Shown: positions 25,051 to 34,127 of the stretch, in pieces
How positions within the stretch are numbered: the first letter of the stretch is position 1
Layout of the letters: each line of letters begins with the position of its first letter
DNA from: Actinomyces sp. oral taxon 171 str. F0337
GTDB lineage: Bacteria; Actinomycetota; Actinomycetes; Actinomycetales; Actinomycetaceae
Assembly (NCBI RefSeq): GCF_005696555.1
Contig: NZ_CP040005.1
Coordinates: forward strand, 1,798,001-1,862,000
Direction of reading: 5' to 3'
Length of the DNA stretch: 64,000 nucleotides
Position numbers and translations under genes: made by a program
Notes under the pieces: model-generated
Database searches by the model: none
Told to the model about the DNA's origin: nothing
What the model saw: the letters and a program-made list of their open reading frames with translations, nothing else

Positions 25051-26841
25051 ATGGGCGAGTATTCATCCGTGAGCATGCAGTTCCCCTCCGGCCAGGTCCC
25101 TCCGCCGCCTCTGGCGCCTTCGCCGGCACCCCCACCTCTGGCACCTTCGCAGTCCTTCTCGAGCCACTCCCGTGCAGCGGCCGGCACAGGATCAGGCGGG
25201 TCCAGCGGGTCGCGCGGCGCCACGCCGTTCTCCATCCCCGGAGTACGGATCACCTCAGTGCTGGGACGCGGAGGCTTCGCCACGGTCTACGCCGGGGTGC
25301 AGGACTCCCTGGAGCGTCCAGTCGCCGTCAAGGTGGACTCCCGCCCCTTGGATGATCCTCGCAATGAGCGGCGGTTCATGCGCGAGGTGCAGGCGGCCTC
25401 GCGGATCTCGGGGCATCCTCACGTGGTCTCGCTGGTCGACACGGGCAAGCTGCCCGATCTGCACCCCTACCTGGTCATGGAGCTGTGCGCGGGCGGCAGC
25501 CTCTACGACCTCGTCTCACGCGGCCCGACCCCCGCCTCCGACGCCGTGGCCCTGGTGGAGGCCGCGGCCTCGGCTCTGGGGGCGGCCCACGCGGCCGGTG
25601 TCATGCACCGGGACGTCAAGCCCGCCAACATCCTTCTGGACTCCTACGGCTCTCCTCGTCTGTCGGACTTCGGCATCGCTGCCGTCCAGCGCGAGGGTCA
25701 GGATCCCACCGTGACCCTGGAGTGCCTCACCCCCGACTTCGCCGCACCGGAGGCCTTCATGCTGGCCAGCCCCGGCCCCGAGGGGGATGTGTGGTCCATG
25801 GGTGCGGTGCTCTTCGCCCTGCTGACGGGTCGAGGCCCCCGGCGAGGCCCCGACGGTGTGCAGCGCAGCCTGCCGGAGATCGTCCGTTCTCTCGACGACC
25901 CCCTCGACCTCAGCGACCCGCACGTCCCCGAGGTCCTGCTTCCGCTTCTGAGCAAGGCGATGGCTCCGGACCCCGAGCACCGCTTCCGCAACGGCACCGA
26001 GCTCACCGGGGCCCTGGGGCAGATCCGTGAGCAGCTCGGGACGGGGAACCTGGCTGTCGGCGGACCGGTGACCTCATTGCAGCTGGTTGAGGCCGGACTG
26101 GCGCCGCCTCAGCCCGACCAGAGGACGGGATCGCCCGACTCCGATGCTCGGAGCGTTGCACCACAGCGGCCATCATCCGACTCCGTCTTCCCGGTCCGCG
26201 CAGCCGGCTCCTCAGGCTCCGCCGCCTCAGCCCCCTCAGTCGTCTCAGGCGGGCTGGAGCCCTCCGAGAAGGCGCTGGTGAACGCCCCCGCCTCGGCTCA
26301 GCCGAGCCAGTCGATGAGACTCTCCGGCCGAGAGCGCCGTCAGGCAGGTCTGCGTTCCGGAGCGATCGGCGCAGTCGTCGGCCTGGTCGTCGGTCTGAGC
26401 GCAGGATGGGTGGCGGGCGCCCGTCTGGCTCCTGCGGCCAGTGCCACCAGGGCGCCTTCGGCCGCGTCCCAGTCCTCATCGTCGGGTCAGGACGTCGTCT
26501 CGACCCCGCCGCACCCGGTGGGTACCTGTCTGGCGGGAACCACCTCGATCTCGGGTCAGACAACGGCCAGGAAGGTCAGCTGCAACGAACCCCACTCATG
26601 GGAGGTCTACCAGGTGGGGACCCTGGCGGAGAGCACCTCGGGGTCCAGCGATGACGACCTGGCAGCTGATCCCAACGTGCAGGCCACCTGCACCTCAGAG
26701 GCCGCCCAGCAGTATGGGGCGAGCGATCCGAGCACATCGGTACTGGGACCGGGGGAGGCCGGCTGGAATGCCGGGAAGCGGGGCTTCTCCTGCATCGCCT
26801 CGGACAAGAGCGGGCAGCGGACGAGCTCCTACGCCGGTTAG
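25051..26841 (+). CDS. Membrane Ser/Thr protein kinase with extracellular septum-formation-like domain
   Basis: 596 residues. Seen: a Pro/Ser-rich N-terminus of about 60 residues; a kinase domain (about 65-330) with glycine loop GRGGFATVY, Lys94, Glu112, HRD at 186-188 and DFG at 206-208, so it should be active; a disordered linker; one membrane helix at about 436-458; and an outside domain of about 105 residues with four cysteines (VGTCLAG, KVSCNEPHSWEVY, ATCTSE, GFSCIAS). This outside domain has the look of the septum-formation/DUF4190-associated family rather than PASTA repeats. No clear SD precedes ATG 25051; ATG 25075 is an alternative. It sits between two parts of the his gene set on the opposite strand. 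Ligand and targets are unknown. Confidence 0.85.
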   Translation: MGEYSSVSMQFPSGQVPPPPLAPSPAPPPLAPSQSFSSHSRAAAGTGSGGSSGSRGATPFSIPGVRITSVLGRGGFATVYAGVQDSLERPVAVKVDSRPLDDPRNERRFMREVQAASRISGHPHVVSLVDTGKLPDLHPYLVMELCAGGSLYDLVSRGPTPASDAVALVEAAASALGAAHAAGVMHRDVKPANILLDSYGSPRLSDFGIAAVQREGQDPTVTLECLTPDFAAPEAFMLASPGPEGDVWSMGAVLFALLTGRGPRRGPDGVQRSLPEIVRSLDDPLDLSDPHVPEVLLPLLSKAMAPDPEHRFRNGTELTGALGQIREQLGTGNLAVGGPVTSLQLVEAGLAPPQPDQRTGSPDSDARSVAPQRPSSDSVFPVRAAGSSGSAASAPSVVSGGLEPSEKALVNAPASAQPSQSMRLSGRERRQAGLRSGAIGAVVGLVVGLSAGWVAGARLAPAASATRAPSAASQSSSSGQDVVSTPPHPVGTCLAGTTSISGQTTARKVSCNEPHSWEVYQVGTLAESTSGSSDDDLAADPNVQATCTSEAAQQYGASDPSTSVLGPGEAGWNAGKRGFSCIASDKSGQRTSSYAG

Positions 26842-26903
26842 GAGCCGCTGCCGCACCCTCAGCCGGCAGGGGGCAGCTCGTAGCTGTGGTATCCCGTGTG
26901 ACG

Positions 26904-27824
26904 TCACTGCGGGGGACGGCGCAGGCCGCGTCCGAACCAGCGCATCGCCCGGGGTGCCTTGATCTCGGAGGACTTCACCGCGCCCGGGACGTCGTCGGCG
27001 TCGATGACTCCTAGGAGCACGTCCTCGACGACCTGGTCCATGGAGGCCAGCAGGAGCCCCGCAGAGGCCTCCTCACCGGGCTGGCCGTTGGTGAAGTGCC
27101 GGGCGGTGATCGTCCCGGACAGGCCGGATTCGATACCGACGTCGGTGGCCAGGTCGGCGGTCATGAGGACCGCGCCGGCTCGTGACAGGCGAGAGAGCTG
27201 GGCGGCCAGCTCCGCGGCCTCAGCGGGTTCGGAGTCGGAGCCGCCGAGCAGCTCGGCCACGTCCCAGTCCGAGTGGGCGGAGACGAACCGCTTGACCGCG
27301 AAGGCCCCGTTGGAGGAGGGCACCACGGTGCAGTCGAGGTCCATCAGGGAGCACATTCCGGCCAATCCATCAGCCCGGTTCAGCGGTGTCATGACGACGG
27401 CGACCTTGACCGCCCGAGGAGCCTGGTCGTCGGACTGACCGGGCACGAAGGAGCTCAGGGAGTCGGCCGCGGCGGCGATCTGCGCCTCCTGGGCGTCGGT
27501 GAGCCGGGAGACGCCCTCGGTGTCCTCCGTCTGGCCCTGTCCCCCGCTCAGGGGATGGTAGGTGTTGTGGGGGACGTCGTCGGGACTCACTTCTGCCGGC
27601 GTGCTCTCCCCCTCGACACCGGCCGATACGGAGTCGTCCTCGGACCGGGCCTCCTGGCCCGGTCCGCTTCGGGGGGCGTCCTGAAGAGCCCCCATGTCTC
27701 CGCTCGAGAGGTCGTCTGGGAGCTCCACGTCGCCCATGAGGGCGGCGAACTCGGCGTCCAGGTCGCGCTGGTGGTCCTGCTGGTCGTCGCGGTTCCCGTC
27801 GGGCCGGGGGGTCTGATCCATCAC
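26904..27824 (-). CDS. Hypothetical acidic protein in the histidine operon
   Basis: 306 residues; not recognised. Seen: an Asp/Glu/Gln-rich disordered N-terminal 110 residues, then a globular part beginning [20 protein letters not shown] with [20 protein letters not shown] and [19 protein letters not shown], without membrane helices. GTG 27824 and ATG 27821 both overlap the hisB stop; AAGGGA six bases upstream favours the GTG. The tight coupling to hisB suggests a link to histidine synthesis or simple co-expression. Convergent with the kinase gene. Confidence 0.7.
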   Translation of the reverse strand: MMDQTPRPDGNRDDQQDHQRDLDAEFAALMGDVELPDDLSSGDMGALQDAPRSGPGQEARSEDDSVSAGVEGESTPAEVSPDDVPHNTYHPLSGGQGQTEDTEGVSRLTDAQEAQIAAAADSLSSFVPGQSDDQAPRAVKVAVVMTPLNRADGLAGMCSLMDLDCTVVPSSNGAFAVKRFVSAHSDWDVAELLGGSDSEPAEAAELAAQLSRLSRAGAVLMTADLATDVGIESGLSGTITARHFTNGQPGEEASAGLLLASMDQVVEDVLLGVIDADDVPGAVKSSEIKAPRAMRWFGRGLRRPPQ

Positions 27825-28420
27825 AGGCTTCCCTTCGTGGATGGGATGGTCTCGACGTGGGGGTCGTCCTCCACGGCGGCGCGCAGGGCGCGGGCCAGGG
27901 CCTTGAACTCGGCCTCGGCGATGTGGTGGGGATCGCGCCCGGCCAGGACACGCACGTGCAGGCAGATACCGGCGTGGTAGGCGATGGCCTCCAGTACGTG
28001 ACGCACCATGGAACCGGTGAAGTGACCGCCGATGAGGTGGTGGATGAAGGCCTCGGACTCGCCCTCGTGCACCAGGTAGGGGCGTCCGGAGATGTCGACG
28101 ACGGCATGAGCCAGGGCCTCGTCCAACGGAACGCTGGCCTCGCCGAAGCGGCGGATGCCGCGCTTGTCACCCAGGGCTGCGCGCAGGGCCTCACCGATGC
28201 AGATGGCGGTGTCCTCCACAGTGTGGTGCACGTCGATCTCGGTATCACCGGTGGCGCGCACCGTCAGATCGATGAGCGAGTGGCGCCCCAGCGCGGTGAG
28301 CATGTGGTCGTAGAAGGGGACGGTGGTGGAGATGTCGGTCTGGCCCGTGCCATCGAGGTTGATCTCGACGACGACGCTTGACTCGCTCGTGGCTCGTTCA
28401 ATGCGCGCGGTACGGCTCAT
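27821..28420 (-). CDS. hisB: Imidazoleglycerol-phosphate dehydratase
   Basis: 199 residues, the monofunctional form. Seen: metal-binding [12 protein letters not shown] and the second repeat motif [17 protein letters not shown], plus [13 protein letters not shown] near the N-terminus. Catalyses the sixth step of histidine synthesis (Mn-dependent dehydration). Follows hisC after 110 bases and overlaps the next gene. Confidence 0.97.
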   Translation of the reverse strand: MSRTARIERATSESSVVVEINLDGTGQTDISTTVPFYDHMLTALGRHSLIDLTVRATGDTEIDVHHTVEDTAICIGEALRAALGDKRGIRRFGEASVPLDEALAHAVVDISGRPYLVHEGESEAFIHHLIGGHFTGSMVRHVLEAIAYHAGICLHVRVLAGRDPHHIAEAEFKALARALRAAVEDDPHVETIPSTKGSL

Positions 28421-28530
28421 AGGTGCTTCCTCAGCATCGTGTGTCGCGCTTTTCAGCGGCGTGGTTCATAGGTATCTCAATCGATAGCAACCCTACCGGT
28501 CCCAGGCGGTGATCGCTGCCGGCGTCCTCG

Positions 28531-29673
28531 TCATCCGCCGATGGCTGCGACCAGGGCTCGGCGGAGGCGCTCCATCTCGGCGGGTGTGCCGATACTGGCC
28601 CGCAGGAAGCCCTCGGGGCCGACGACGCGGATGAGGACCCCGGCGTCGAGCAGGCGCCTCCAAACGGTATCGCGGTCCGGGAACGGGCCGAACAGGACGA
28701 AGTTGGCGTCCGAGTCGTGCGCGGTCAGGCCCTGGGCCCGCAGCCAGTCCACGAAGGCATCGCGCTCATTGCGCAGAGAGGCCACCTGAGCCATGAGCTC
28801 CTCACGGTGAGACAGGGCGGCCAGGGCCGCGGCCTGGGTGACGGCGGACAGGTGATAGGGCAGGCGCACGATGCGCAGGGCGTCAACCAGGGCACTGTCT
28901 GCGGCCAGGTAGCCCAGGCGCAGGCCGGCGGCCCCGAAGGCCTTGGACATGGTGCGGGTGACGGCCAGGTGCGGGTTGGCCGACCCCACCAGCTCCAGGG
29001 CGCTGGGCACGCCCGGGCGGCGGAACTCGGCGTAGGCCTCATCGATGACGACGACGCAGTCACTGGCACGGGCCGGTGAGCCGATCCCGGCTCCGAGCAT
29101 AGGGCCGTGACCGCGCGCCGCCTCGAGGATCCGCCTGATGTCCTCAAGTGGCAGGGCCGTTCCAGTCGGGTTGTTGGGGCTGGCCAGAATGACGACGGCC
29201 GGTCGCAGCTCGTTGATCGCTGTCACCGCGGCGTCCGCATCGAGCGTGAAGTCCTCCCGGCGCGGTCGCGTGACGTAGTCGGTCAGTGTGTCCCGGGCGT
29301 ACTCGGGGTACATCGAGTAGGTGGGGGTGAAGGTCAGGCAGGTGCGCCCGGGGCCGCCGAAGGCCTGGAGCACGTGGAGCATGACCTCGTTGGAGCCGTT
29401 GGCCGCCCAGATCTGCTCAGGGGCCGGGTGCGCATCGGACTCGGCCTTGAGATAGTCCGCGAGCGCGGCCCGCAGCCGGGGGAAGTCCCGCTCCGGGTAG
29501 CGGTTGAGGCCCTGGGCGGCCTGCGCCACGGCGGTGGCGATCGACTCGATGACGGCGGCCGAGGGCGGATGGGGGTTCTCGTTGACGTTCAGCCGCACGG
29601 GGACGTCGATCTCGGGAGCCCCGTAGGGGGCCTCACCGTCCAGGTCCGGTCTCAGGGGCAGGTTCGCGCTCAC
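28531..29673 (-). CDS. hisC: Histidinol-phosphate aminotransferase
   Basis: 380 residues, fold-type I PLP enzyme, GTG start. Seen: ILASPNNPTGTALP, VVIDEAYAEF, and the PLP lysine in TMSKAFGAAGLRLGY, followed by the C-terminal FVLFGPF and IRVVGPEGFLRASIGTP phosphate-binding segments. Converts imidazole-acetol phosphate to histidinol phosphate. First gene of hisC-hisB-orf; hisD is not next to it but some 12 kb away on the same strand. Confidence 0.95.
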   Translation of the reverse strand: MSANLPLRPDLDGEAPYGAPEIDVPVRLNVNENPHPPSAAVIESIATAVAQAAQGLNRYPERDFPRLRAALADYLKAESDAHPAPEQIWAANGSNEVMLHVLQAFGGPGRTCLTFTPTYSMYPEYARDTLTDYVTRPRREDFTLDADAAVTAINELRPAVVILASPNNPTGTALPLEDIRRILEAARGHGPMLGAGIGSPARASDCVVVIDEAYAEFRRPGVPSALELVGSANPHLAVTRTMSKAFGAAGLRLGYLAADSALVDALRIVRLPYHLSAVTQAAALAALSHREELMAQVASLRNERDAFVDWLRAQGLTAHDSDANFVLFGPFPDRDTVWRRLLDAGVLIRVVGPEGFLRASIGTPAEMERLRRALVAAIGG

Positions 29674-29713
29674 ACCAGGAGTCTACGGCTCGGTCTGCTG
29701 CAGCGGACGGGGT

Positions 29714-29768
29714 CCCGCAGCAGGAGGTGCCGGGCACCGAGGAGGCGGCCGCAGTGTCCTGCTGCGGG
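29714..29768 (-). terminator. Terminator between the antiporter gene and hisC
   Basis: Perfect 11-bp inverted repeat CCCGCAGCAGG (29714-29724) and CCTGCTGCGGG (29758-29768), with an inner GGTGC-CCG-GCACC hairpin. It begins six bases after the antiporter stop. Confidence 0.7.
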
Positions 29769-29773
29769 CCTTG

Positions 29774-31699
29774 TCAGTGCGGCTCGCTGGTGAGCATGAT
29801 CTCCTGGAAGTCGAGGCGGTTCAGGGCGTGCTCCAGGGAGTCGGCCGAGTAGAGACCCTCGTCACCGGCGTCGAGAAGGGCCTCGCGCTGGGCTCGGATC
29901 ATGTCCAGGGCGCGCTCTCGCACAGGGGCGAGCTCGTCGTGGCGCCAGGTGGGGTCGGCCCAGGCCTTGGCAACGGCTGCCGGCGAGACGACGATGTCAT
30001 TGCCCTCTCTGCGCACGAGGCCGTGCTGCTCAGAGGCGGGGCTGGGGCTCTCGCTGTTCTCGGGGTCGGGGGCGGTCTGCGACGCCTTGTCCAGCTCAGG
30101 CGTGCTCGTCGTCGCCTGAGCGTCTGGGGTGCCGGGGCCTGTGGCACCGGTGATCACGGCGTGCTGGGAGGCGCCGTGGGTGCCGACGGAGGCGACGTCG
30201 CGGGCGGCGTTGACCAGCAGCGAGATGACGGCGGCCTTCTCCTCCTCGTCGGCGGGTCCGGCCATGGCGGGCCTGACGAGGCGGACCAGTGCGGGCAGCG
30301 TGAGGCCTTGGATCGTCAGTGAGCCGGCGGCCACGAGCATGGACACCAGGAGGAGGAAGGGGTAGTGAGGCGCTGTGGTCGGCAGGGTCTGGGCGGCTGC
30401 CAGGGTGATGGCGCCGCGCATACCCGCCCAGACGATGACGGCGCCCTCGCGTGTGCCCAGGGGCTCGGCCGCGAAGTAGTCCAGGTCGGCGCCCCGGCGT
30501 CTGACCCGGCTGGAGAGGCGGCGTGCGCGCCGGGCGATGCTCTCGTGGCTGGTCTCTTGGCGGAGCCTGCGCTGAACCTGCGCCAAGGGGCTCCGGTCCC
30601 AGGGCACCGGGGGCATCTCGGACTCTCCGCGTACAATGGCCGAGCAGCGGTTCTGGAACTGGTGGATGGCCTCCTCGTTCTCCCGCCAGTGGATCGCCCA
30701 TCGCGCGGTCCGGTGGCTGAGGACCTTGAGCATTGGTGCCACCACGAGGGCCCGGATGACGACGGTGAGGAAGCCGGCGACGACAGCGACCGAGATGGCC
30801 CGCACAACACCGAGAGCTGAGGCGTCGACCTTCTCCACGACGCCGAAGAACTCCAGCCCCATGACCAGGAAGATGAGTCCTTCCAGGGTGAGCTCGACGG
30901 TGTGCCAGTTGGTGCGTGAGGCCACCCGGTGGGCCGGCGGCAGCATCCGGGGGCCGCGGTGGCCGGTGATGAGCCCGGCGACGACAGCTGCCACGAGGCC
31001 CGAGCCGTGCATGTGCTCGGCCGGTATCGCCGCGAGGAAGGGGACGGTGAAGGACACGACCGTGTCCACGGTGGGGTCGGTGATGTGGGAGCGCACCCGC
31101 AGGCTCACCTCACCGACGAGCCAGCCCACGCCCAGGGCCACGAGGACCGCCAGGGCGAAGCCGCCCAGGACGCCGCCGATGCTGACGCCGCCGGATGTGG
31201 CCGCGGAGATGGCTGAGGACAGGACCACCAGGGCGGTGGCATCGTTGAGGAGCCCCTCCCCCTCCAGGACTGTGATGATGCGCTGGGAGACGCCCAGCCG
31301 GCGGGCGATGGAGATGGCCACGGCGTCGGTGGGACTGAGGATCGCCCCCATGGCGATGGCCCAGGCCAGGGAGAGTCCCGGGACCAGGACGGTGAGGACC
31401 CCGCCGATCACTGCCGCGGACAGGGGCACCAGCAGGATGGCCAGCACCGCCACCGGGGCGAGCTCGCGGCGGAAGTTGATGGTGGAGATGCTCACCGCCG
31501 TCGAGAACAGCAACGGGGGAAGGACTCCTTCCAGAACCAGCTGGGGGTCCAGCTCGATCGCCGGGATGAAGGGCAGGAAGCCCACCGCCGTGCCTCCGGC
31601 CAGGAGGATCAGCGCCGGGGCGACCCCGATGCGGTCACTGAGCTGAGATGCCGCCGCAATGGCCAGAGCGCCCAGTACGGCGATGATGAGGAGGTCCAT
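29774..31699 (-). CDS. Na+/H+ antiporter (CPA1 family)
   Basis: 641 residues from ATG 31699. Seen: about twelve N-terminal membrane helices, including the ion-pathway segment AMGAILSPTDAVAISIARRLG and EGLLNDATALVVLSSAI (about residues 115-165), with the conserved Asp pairs typical of NhaP/NHE proteins. A large cytoplasmic C-terminal tail follows (over 200 residues, including HALNRLDFQEIMLTSEPH at the end). The frame stays open far upstream of the ATG, but that part is antisense to recQ and is not coding. Role: exchanges protons for sodium or potassium to control pH and salt. Divergent from the RecQ gene. Confidence 0.88.
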   Translation of the reverse strand: MDLLIIAVLGALAIAAASQLSDRIGVAPALILLAGGTAVGFLPFIPAIELDPQLVLEGVLPPLLFSTAVSISTINFRRELAPVAVLAILLVPLSAAVIGGVLTVLVPGLSLAWAIAMGAILSPTDAVAISIARRLGVSQRIITVLEGEGLLNDATALVVLSSAISAATSGGVSIGGVLGGFALAVLVALGVGWLVGEVSLRVRSHITDPTVDTVVSFTVPFLAAIPAEHMHGSGLVAAVVAGLITGHRGPRMLPPAHRVASRTNWHTVELTLEGLIFLVMGLEFFGVVEKVDASALGVVRAISVAVVAGFLTVVIRALVVAPMLKVLSHRTARWAIHWRENEEAIHQFQNRCSAIVRGESEMPPVPWDRSPLAQVQRRLRQETSHESIARRARRLSSRVRRRGADLDYFAAEPLGTREGAVIVWAGMRGAITLAAAQTLPTTAPHYPFLLLVSMLVAAGSLTIQGLTLPALVRLVRPAMAGPADEEEKAAVISLLVNAARDVASVGTHGASQHAVITGATGPGTPDAQATTSTPELDKASQTAPDPENSESPSPASEQHGLVRREGNDIVVSPAAVAKAWADPTWRHDELAPVRERALDMIRAQREALLDAGDEGLYSADSLEHALNRLDFQEIMLTSEPH

Positions 31700-31756
31700 G
31701 GGCCCAAGGGTATCCAAGGGCCGCGCCGCCTTGAACGTCCGCGCTACGGTGGATCT

Positions 31757-34081
31757 GTGACGATCACAGGCCCCGCTGAGGATGCTGAGCGCTCCGCGCA
31801 CCCCGATCTGCCCGACTCGCCCGTGCGTGAGCGCGCCGAGACCGTCCTGCGCGAGCTCGTGGGTCGCGGCGACGCGCACCTGCGCGAGGACCAGTGGCGG
31901 GCGATCGAGGCGCTTGTCGTCGCTCACCGCCGTGCGCTGGTGGTCCAGCGCACCGGTTGGGGGAAGTCGGCAGTGTACTTCGTGGCGACGGTACTGCTGC
32001 GAGAGGGCTGGGGAGGCTGGCGGCCGGGCGACCCACCGCCCTCCCCCGGGGCGCGAGGCGGCGCCGGGGCGAGCGTCATCATCTCGCCACTGCTGGCCCT
32101 GATGCGCGACCAGGTGGCCGCTGCCGAGCGTGCCGGGATCCGGGCCGTGACCATGAACTCGGCCAATGTCACCCAGTGGGATGAGATTCAGGCCCGGGTG
32201 CGCGCGGGTGAGGTCGATGTCCTGCTGGTGTCCCCGGAGCGTCTTAACAACCCGGTCTTCCGCGACGAGGTACTCCCCCACCTGGCTGCAAGCGCCGCCC
32301 TGGTCGTCATTGACGAGGCCCACTGCATCTCGGACTGGGGCCATGACTTCCGTCCTGACTACCGGCGCATCGGCACTCTGCTGGCCGGCCTGCCACCGTG
32401 CACCCCCGTCCTGGCGACGACGGCGACCGCGAACTCCCGGGTCAGCGCCGATGTCGCTGAGCAGCTGGGAGCGTCCCTGGAGGAAGGCGGGACTGCAGGA
32501 GAGCAGGTTCTGGTGCTGCGGGGAGCCCTGAAGCGCGACTCCCTCCACCTGGGGGTCAAGGTCCTGCCGGATGCCGCCTCCCGCCTGGCCTGGCTGGCCG
32601 CCTACATCCGCCGTGCTCCCGGGAGCGGCATCGTCTACTGCCTGACGGTATCGGCGGCGCTGGAGATCGCCGAGTACCTGCGCACGACCGGCACGGAGGT
32701 GGCCGCCTACACAGGACAGACCGACGCCGCCGAGCGCGAGCGCCTGGAGGAGGACCTCAAGGCCAACCGGGTCAGGGCGCTGGTGGCCACCTCCGCTCTG
32801 GGAATGGGCTTCGACAAGCCGGACCTGGCCTTCGTGGTGCACGTGGGGGCTCCTTCCTCCCCGGTGAGCTACTACCAGCAGGTGGGGCGCGCCGGTCGCG
32901 GTGTGGAGCGGGCCGAGGCGGTCCTGCTGCCCGGCGCTGAGGACCGGGCCATCTGGGAGTGGTTCGGCTCGCAGGGCTTCCCGCCCGAGGACCAGGTTCG
33001 TGCGGTCCTGGACGCCTTGGAGGAGCGGAGGGCCGAGGGTGCCGGGGCGGCGTCGACGGCGGTGCTGGAGACAGTGACCTCGTTGCGGCGCACTCGGCTG
33101 GAGTCCACGCTCAAGGTTCTTGACGTTGACGGCGCCGTGCAACGAGTTCGTGGTGGCTGGGAGTCCACCGGCCGGCCCTGGTCCTATGACGCACGGCGTT
33201 ACGCGAGAGTCGATGCCGCGCGCCGGGCCGAGCAGGAGGCGATGGTGGCTTATGAGGGACTCGGGGACGATCCCGGTCCCGAGCAGGGAGCCGTCCCCTG
33301 CCGGATGGCCTTTCTGAGGTCGGCGCTCGATGATCCCCTCCTTGAGCCGGGATGGCGCTGCGGAGCCTGCGACCTGTGCGGGGGCCTGGAGCTGCATGAA
33401 GCCCTCGACCAGGAGCAGGTCGGTGCCGCTCGTCAGGCGCTCGGGCGCGCGGGGGTCGAGCTGCGGGCACGCCGCCAGTGGCCCACCGGGATGGATCGAT
33501 TGGGCCTGGGCCACCTCAAGGGCCGTATCGGAGCCGACCGTCAGGCGGCGACCGGTCTGGCCGTGGGGAGGCTGGACGGGTTGGGGACCTCGGGAGCACT
33601 GCGTGAGCTGGTGGCCTCCGCCGCCGACGGCGAGGTCCCGGTGGTCGTGAGACCGCAGGTCCTTGAGACGGTGGACCGGCTCGGCGAGATCATCCGCGGT
33701 GAGCAGGACTCCGCCGGTTCCCACAGGCCGGACAAGCCGCTCGCCGTCGTGGTCGTGGACTCTCGCACCCGTCCCCGCATGGTCCGCGGGCTGGGGCACG
33801 CCGTGGCCACGCGACTGGGCGCCAGAGCCCTGGGCGTCGTGGGTCTGGCCGGCCAGGACCCGCCACAGCACGATGTGGGCTCCGCATTTCGCCTGGCACA
33901 GGTGGCCCGCAGCCTGACGCTCCGGGAGTGGTCGGATCAGGCCCTTGAACAGCTGCGGGACTGCGTCGTGGTGCTCGTGGACGACTGGAGCGACTCCGGC
34001 TGGACGCTCACGCTGGCGGCCTTTCTCCTGCGCGAGGCGGGAGCGGTGGCGGTCCACCCCTTCGTCATGGCACAGAGATAG
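31757..34081 (+). CDS. RecQ-family DNA helicase with a phosphoribosyltransferase-like C-terminus
   Basis: 774 residues, GTG start. Seen: Walker A variant RTGWGKSAVYF, DEAH box VIDEAHCISDWGHDFRPDYRRIG, motif III LATTAT, motif VI QQVGRAGRG, and a zinc site with CRMAFLRS followed by CGACDLC, as in RecQ. After about residue 590 the sequence is not RecQ-like: VVVVDSRTRPRMVRGLGHAV, and then VVLVDDWSDSGWTLTLAAFL near residue 738, which reads like a PRPP-binding loop (DDxxxSGxT). Known: RecQ helicases unwind recombination and repair intermediates. Inference: the extra domain may be a nucleotide sensor or a remnant. Divergent from the antiporter gene. Confidence 0.87.
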   Translation: MTITGPAEDAERSAHPDLPDSPVRERAETVLRELVGRGDAHLREDQWRAIEALVVAHRRALVVQRTGWGKSAVYFVATVLLREGWGGWRPGDPPPSPGARGGAGASVIISPLLALMRDQVAAAERAGIRAVTMNSANVTQWDEIQARVRAGEVDVLLVSPERLNNPVFRDEVLPHLAASAALVVIDEAHCISDWGHDFRPDYRRIGTLLAGLPPCTPVLATTATANSRVSADVAEQLGASLEEGGTAGEQVLVLRGALKRDSLHLGVKVLPDAASRLAWLAAYIRRAPGSGIVYCLTVSAALEIAEYLRTTGTEVAAYTGQTDAAERERLEEDLKANRVRALVATSALGMGFDKPDLAFVVHVGAPSSPVSYYQQVGRAGRGVERAEAVLLPGAEDRAIWEWFGSQGFPPEDQVRAVLDALEERRAEGAGAASTAVLETVTSLRRTRLESTLKVLDVDGAVQRVRGGWESTGRPWSYDARRYARVDAARRAEQEAMVAYEGLGDDPGPEQGAVPCRMAFLRSALDDPLLEPGWRCGACDLCGGLELHEALDQEQVGAARQALGRAGVELRARRQWPTGMDRLGLGHLKGRIGADRQAATGLAVGRLDGLGTSGALRELVASAADGEVPVVVRPQVLETVDRLGEIIRGEQDSAGSHRPDKPLAVVVVDSRTRPRMVRGLGHAVATRLGARALGVVGLAGQDPPQHDVGSAFRLAQVARSLTLREWSDQALEQLRDCVVVLVDDWSDSGWTLTLAAFLLREAGAVAVHPFVMAQR

Positions 34082-34127
34082 GGGCCGGCGGGTGACCTCA
34101 GCAGCCGGCGTCCACCAGCCCGGCGTA

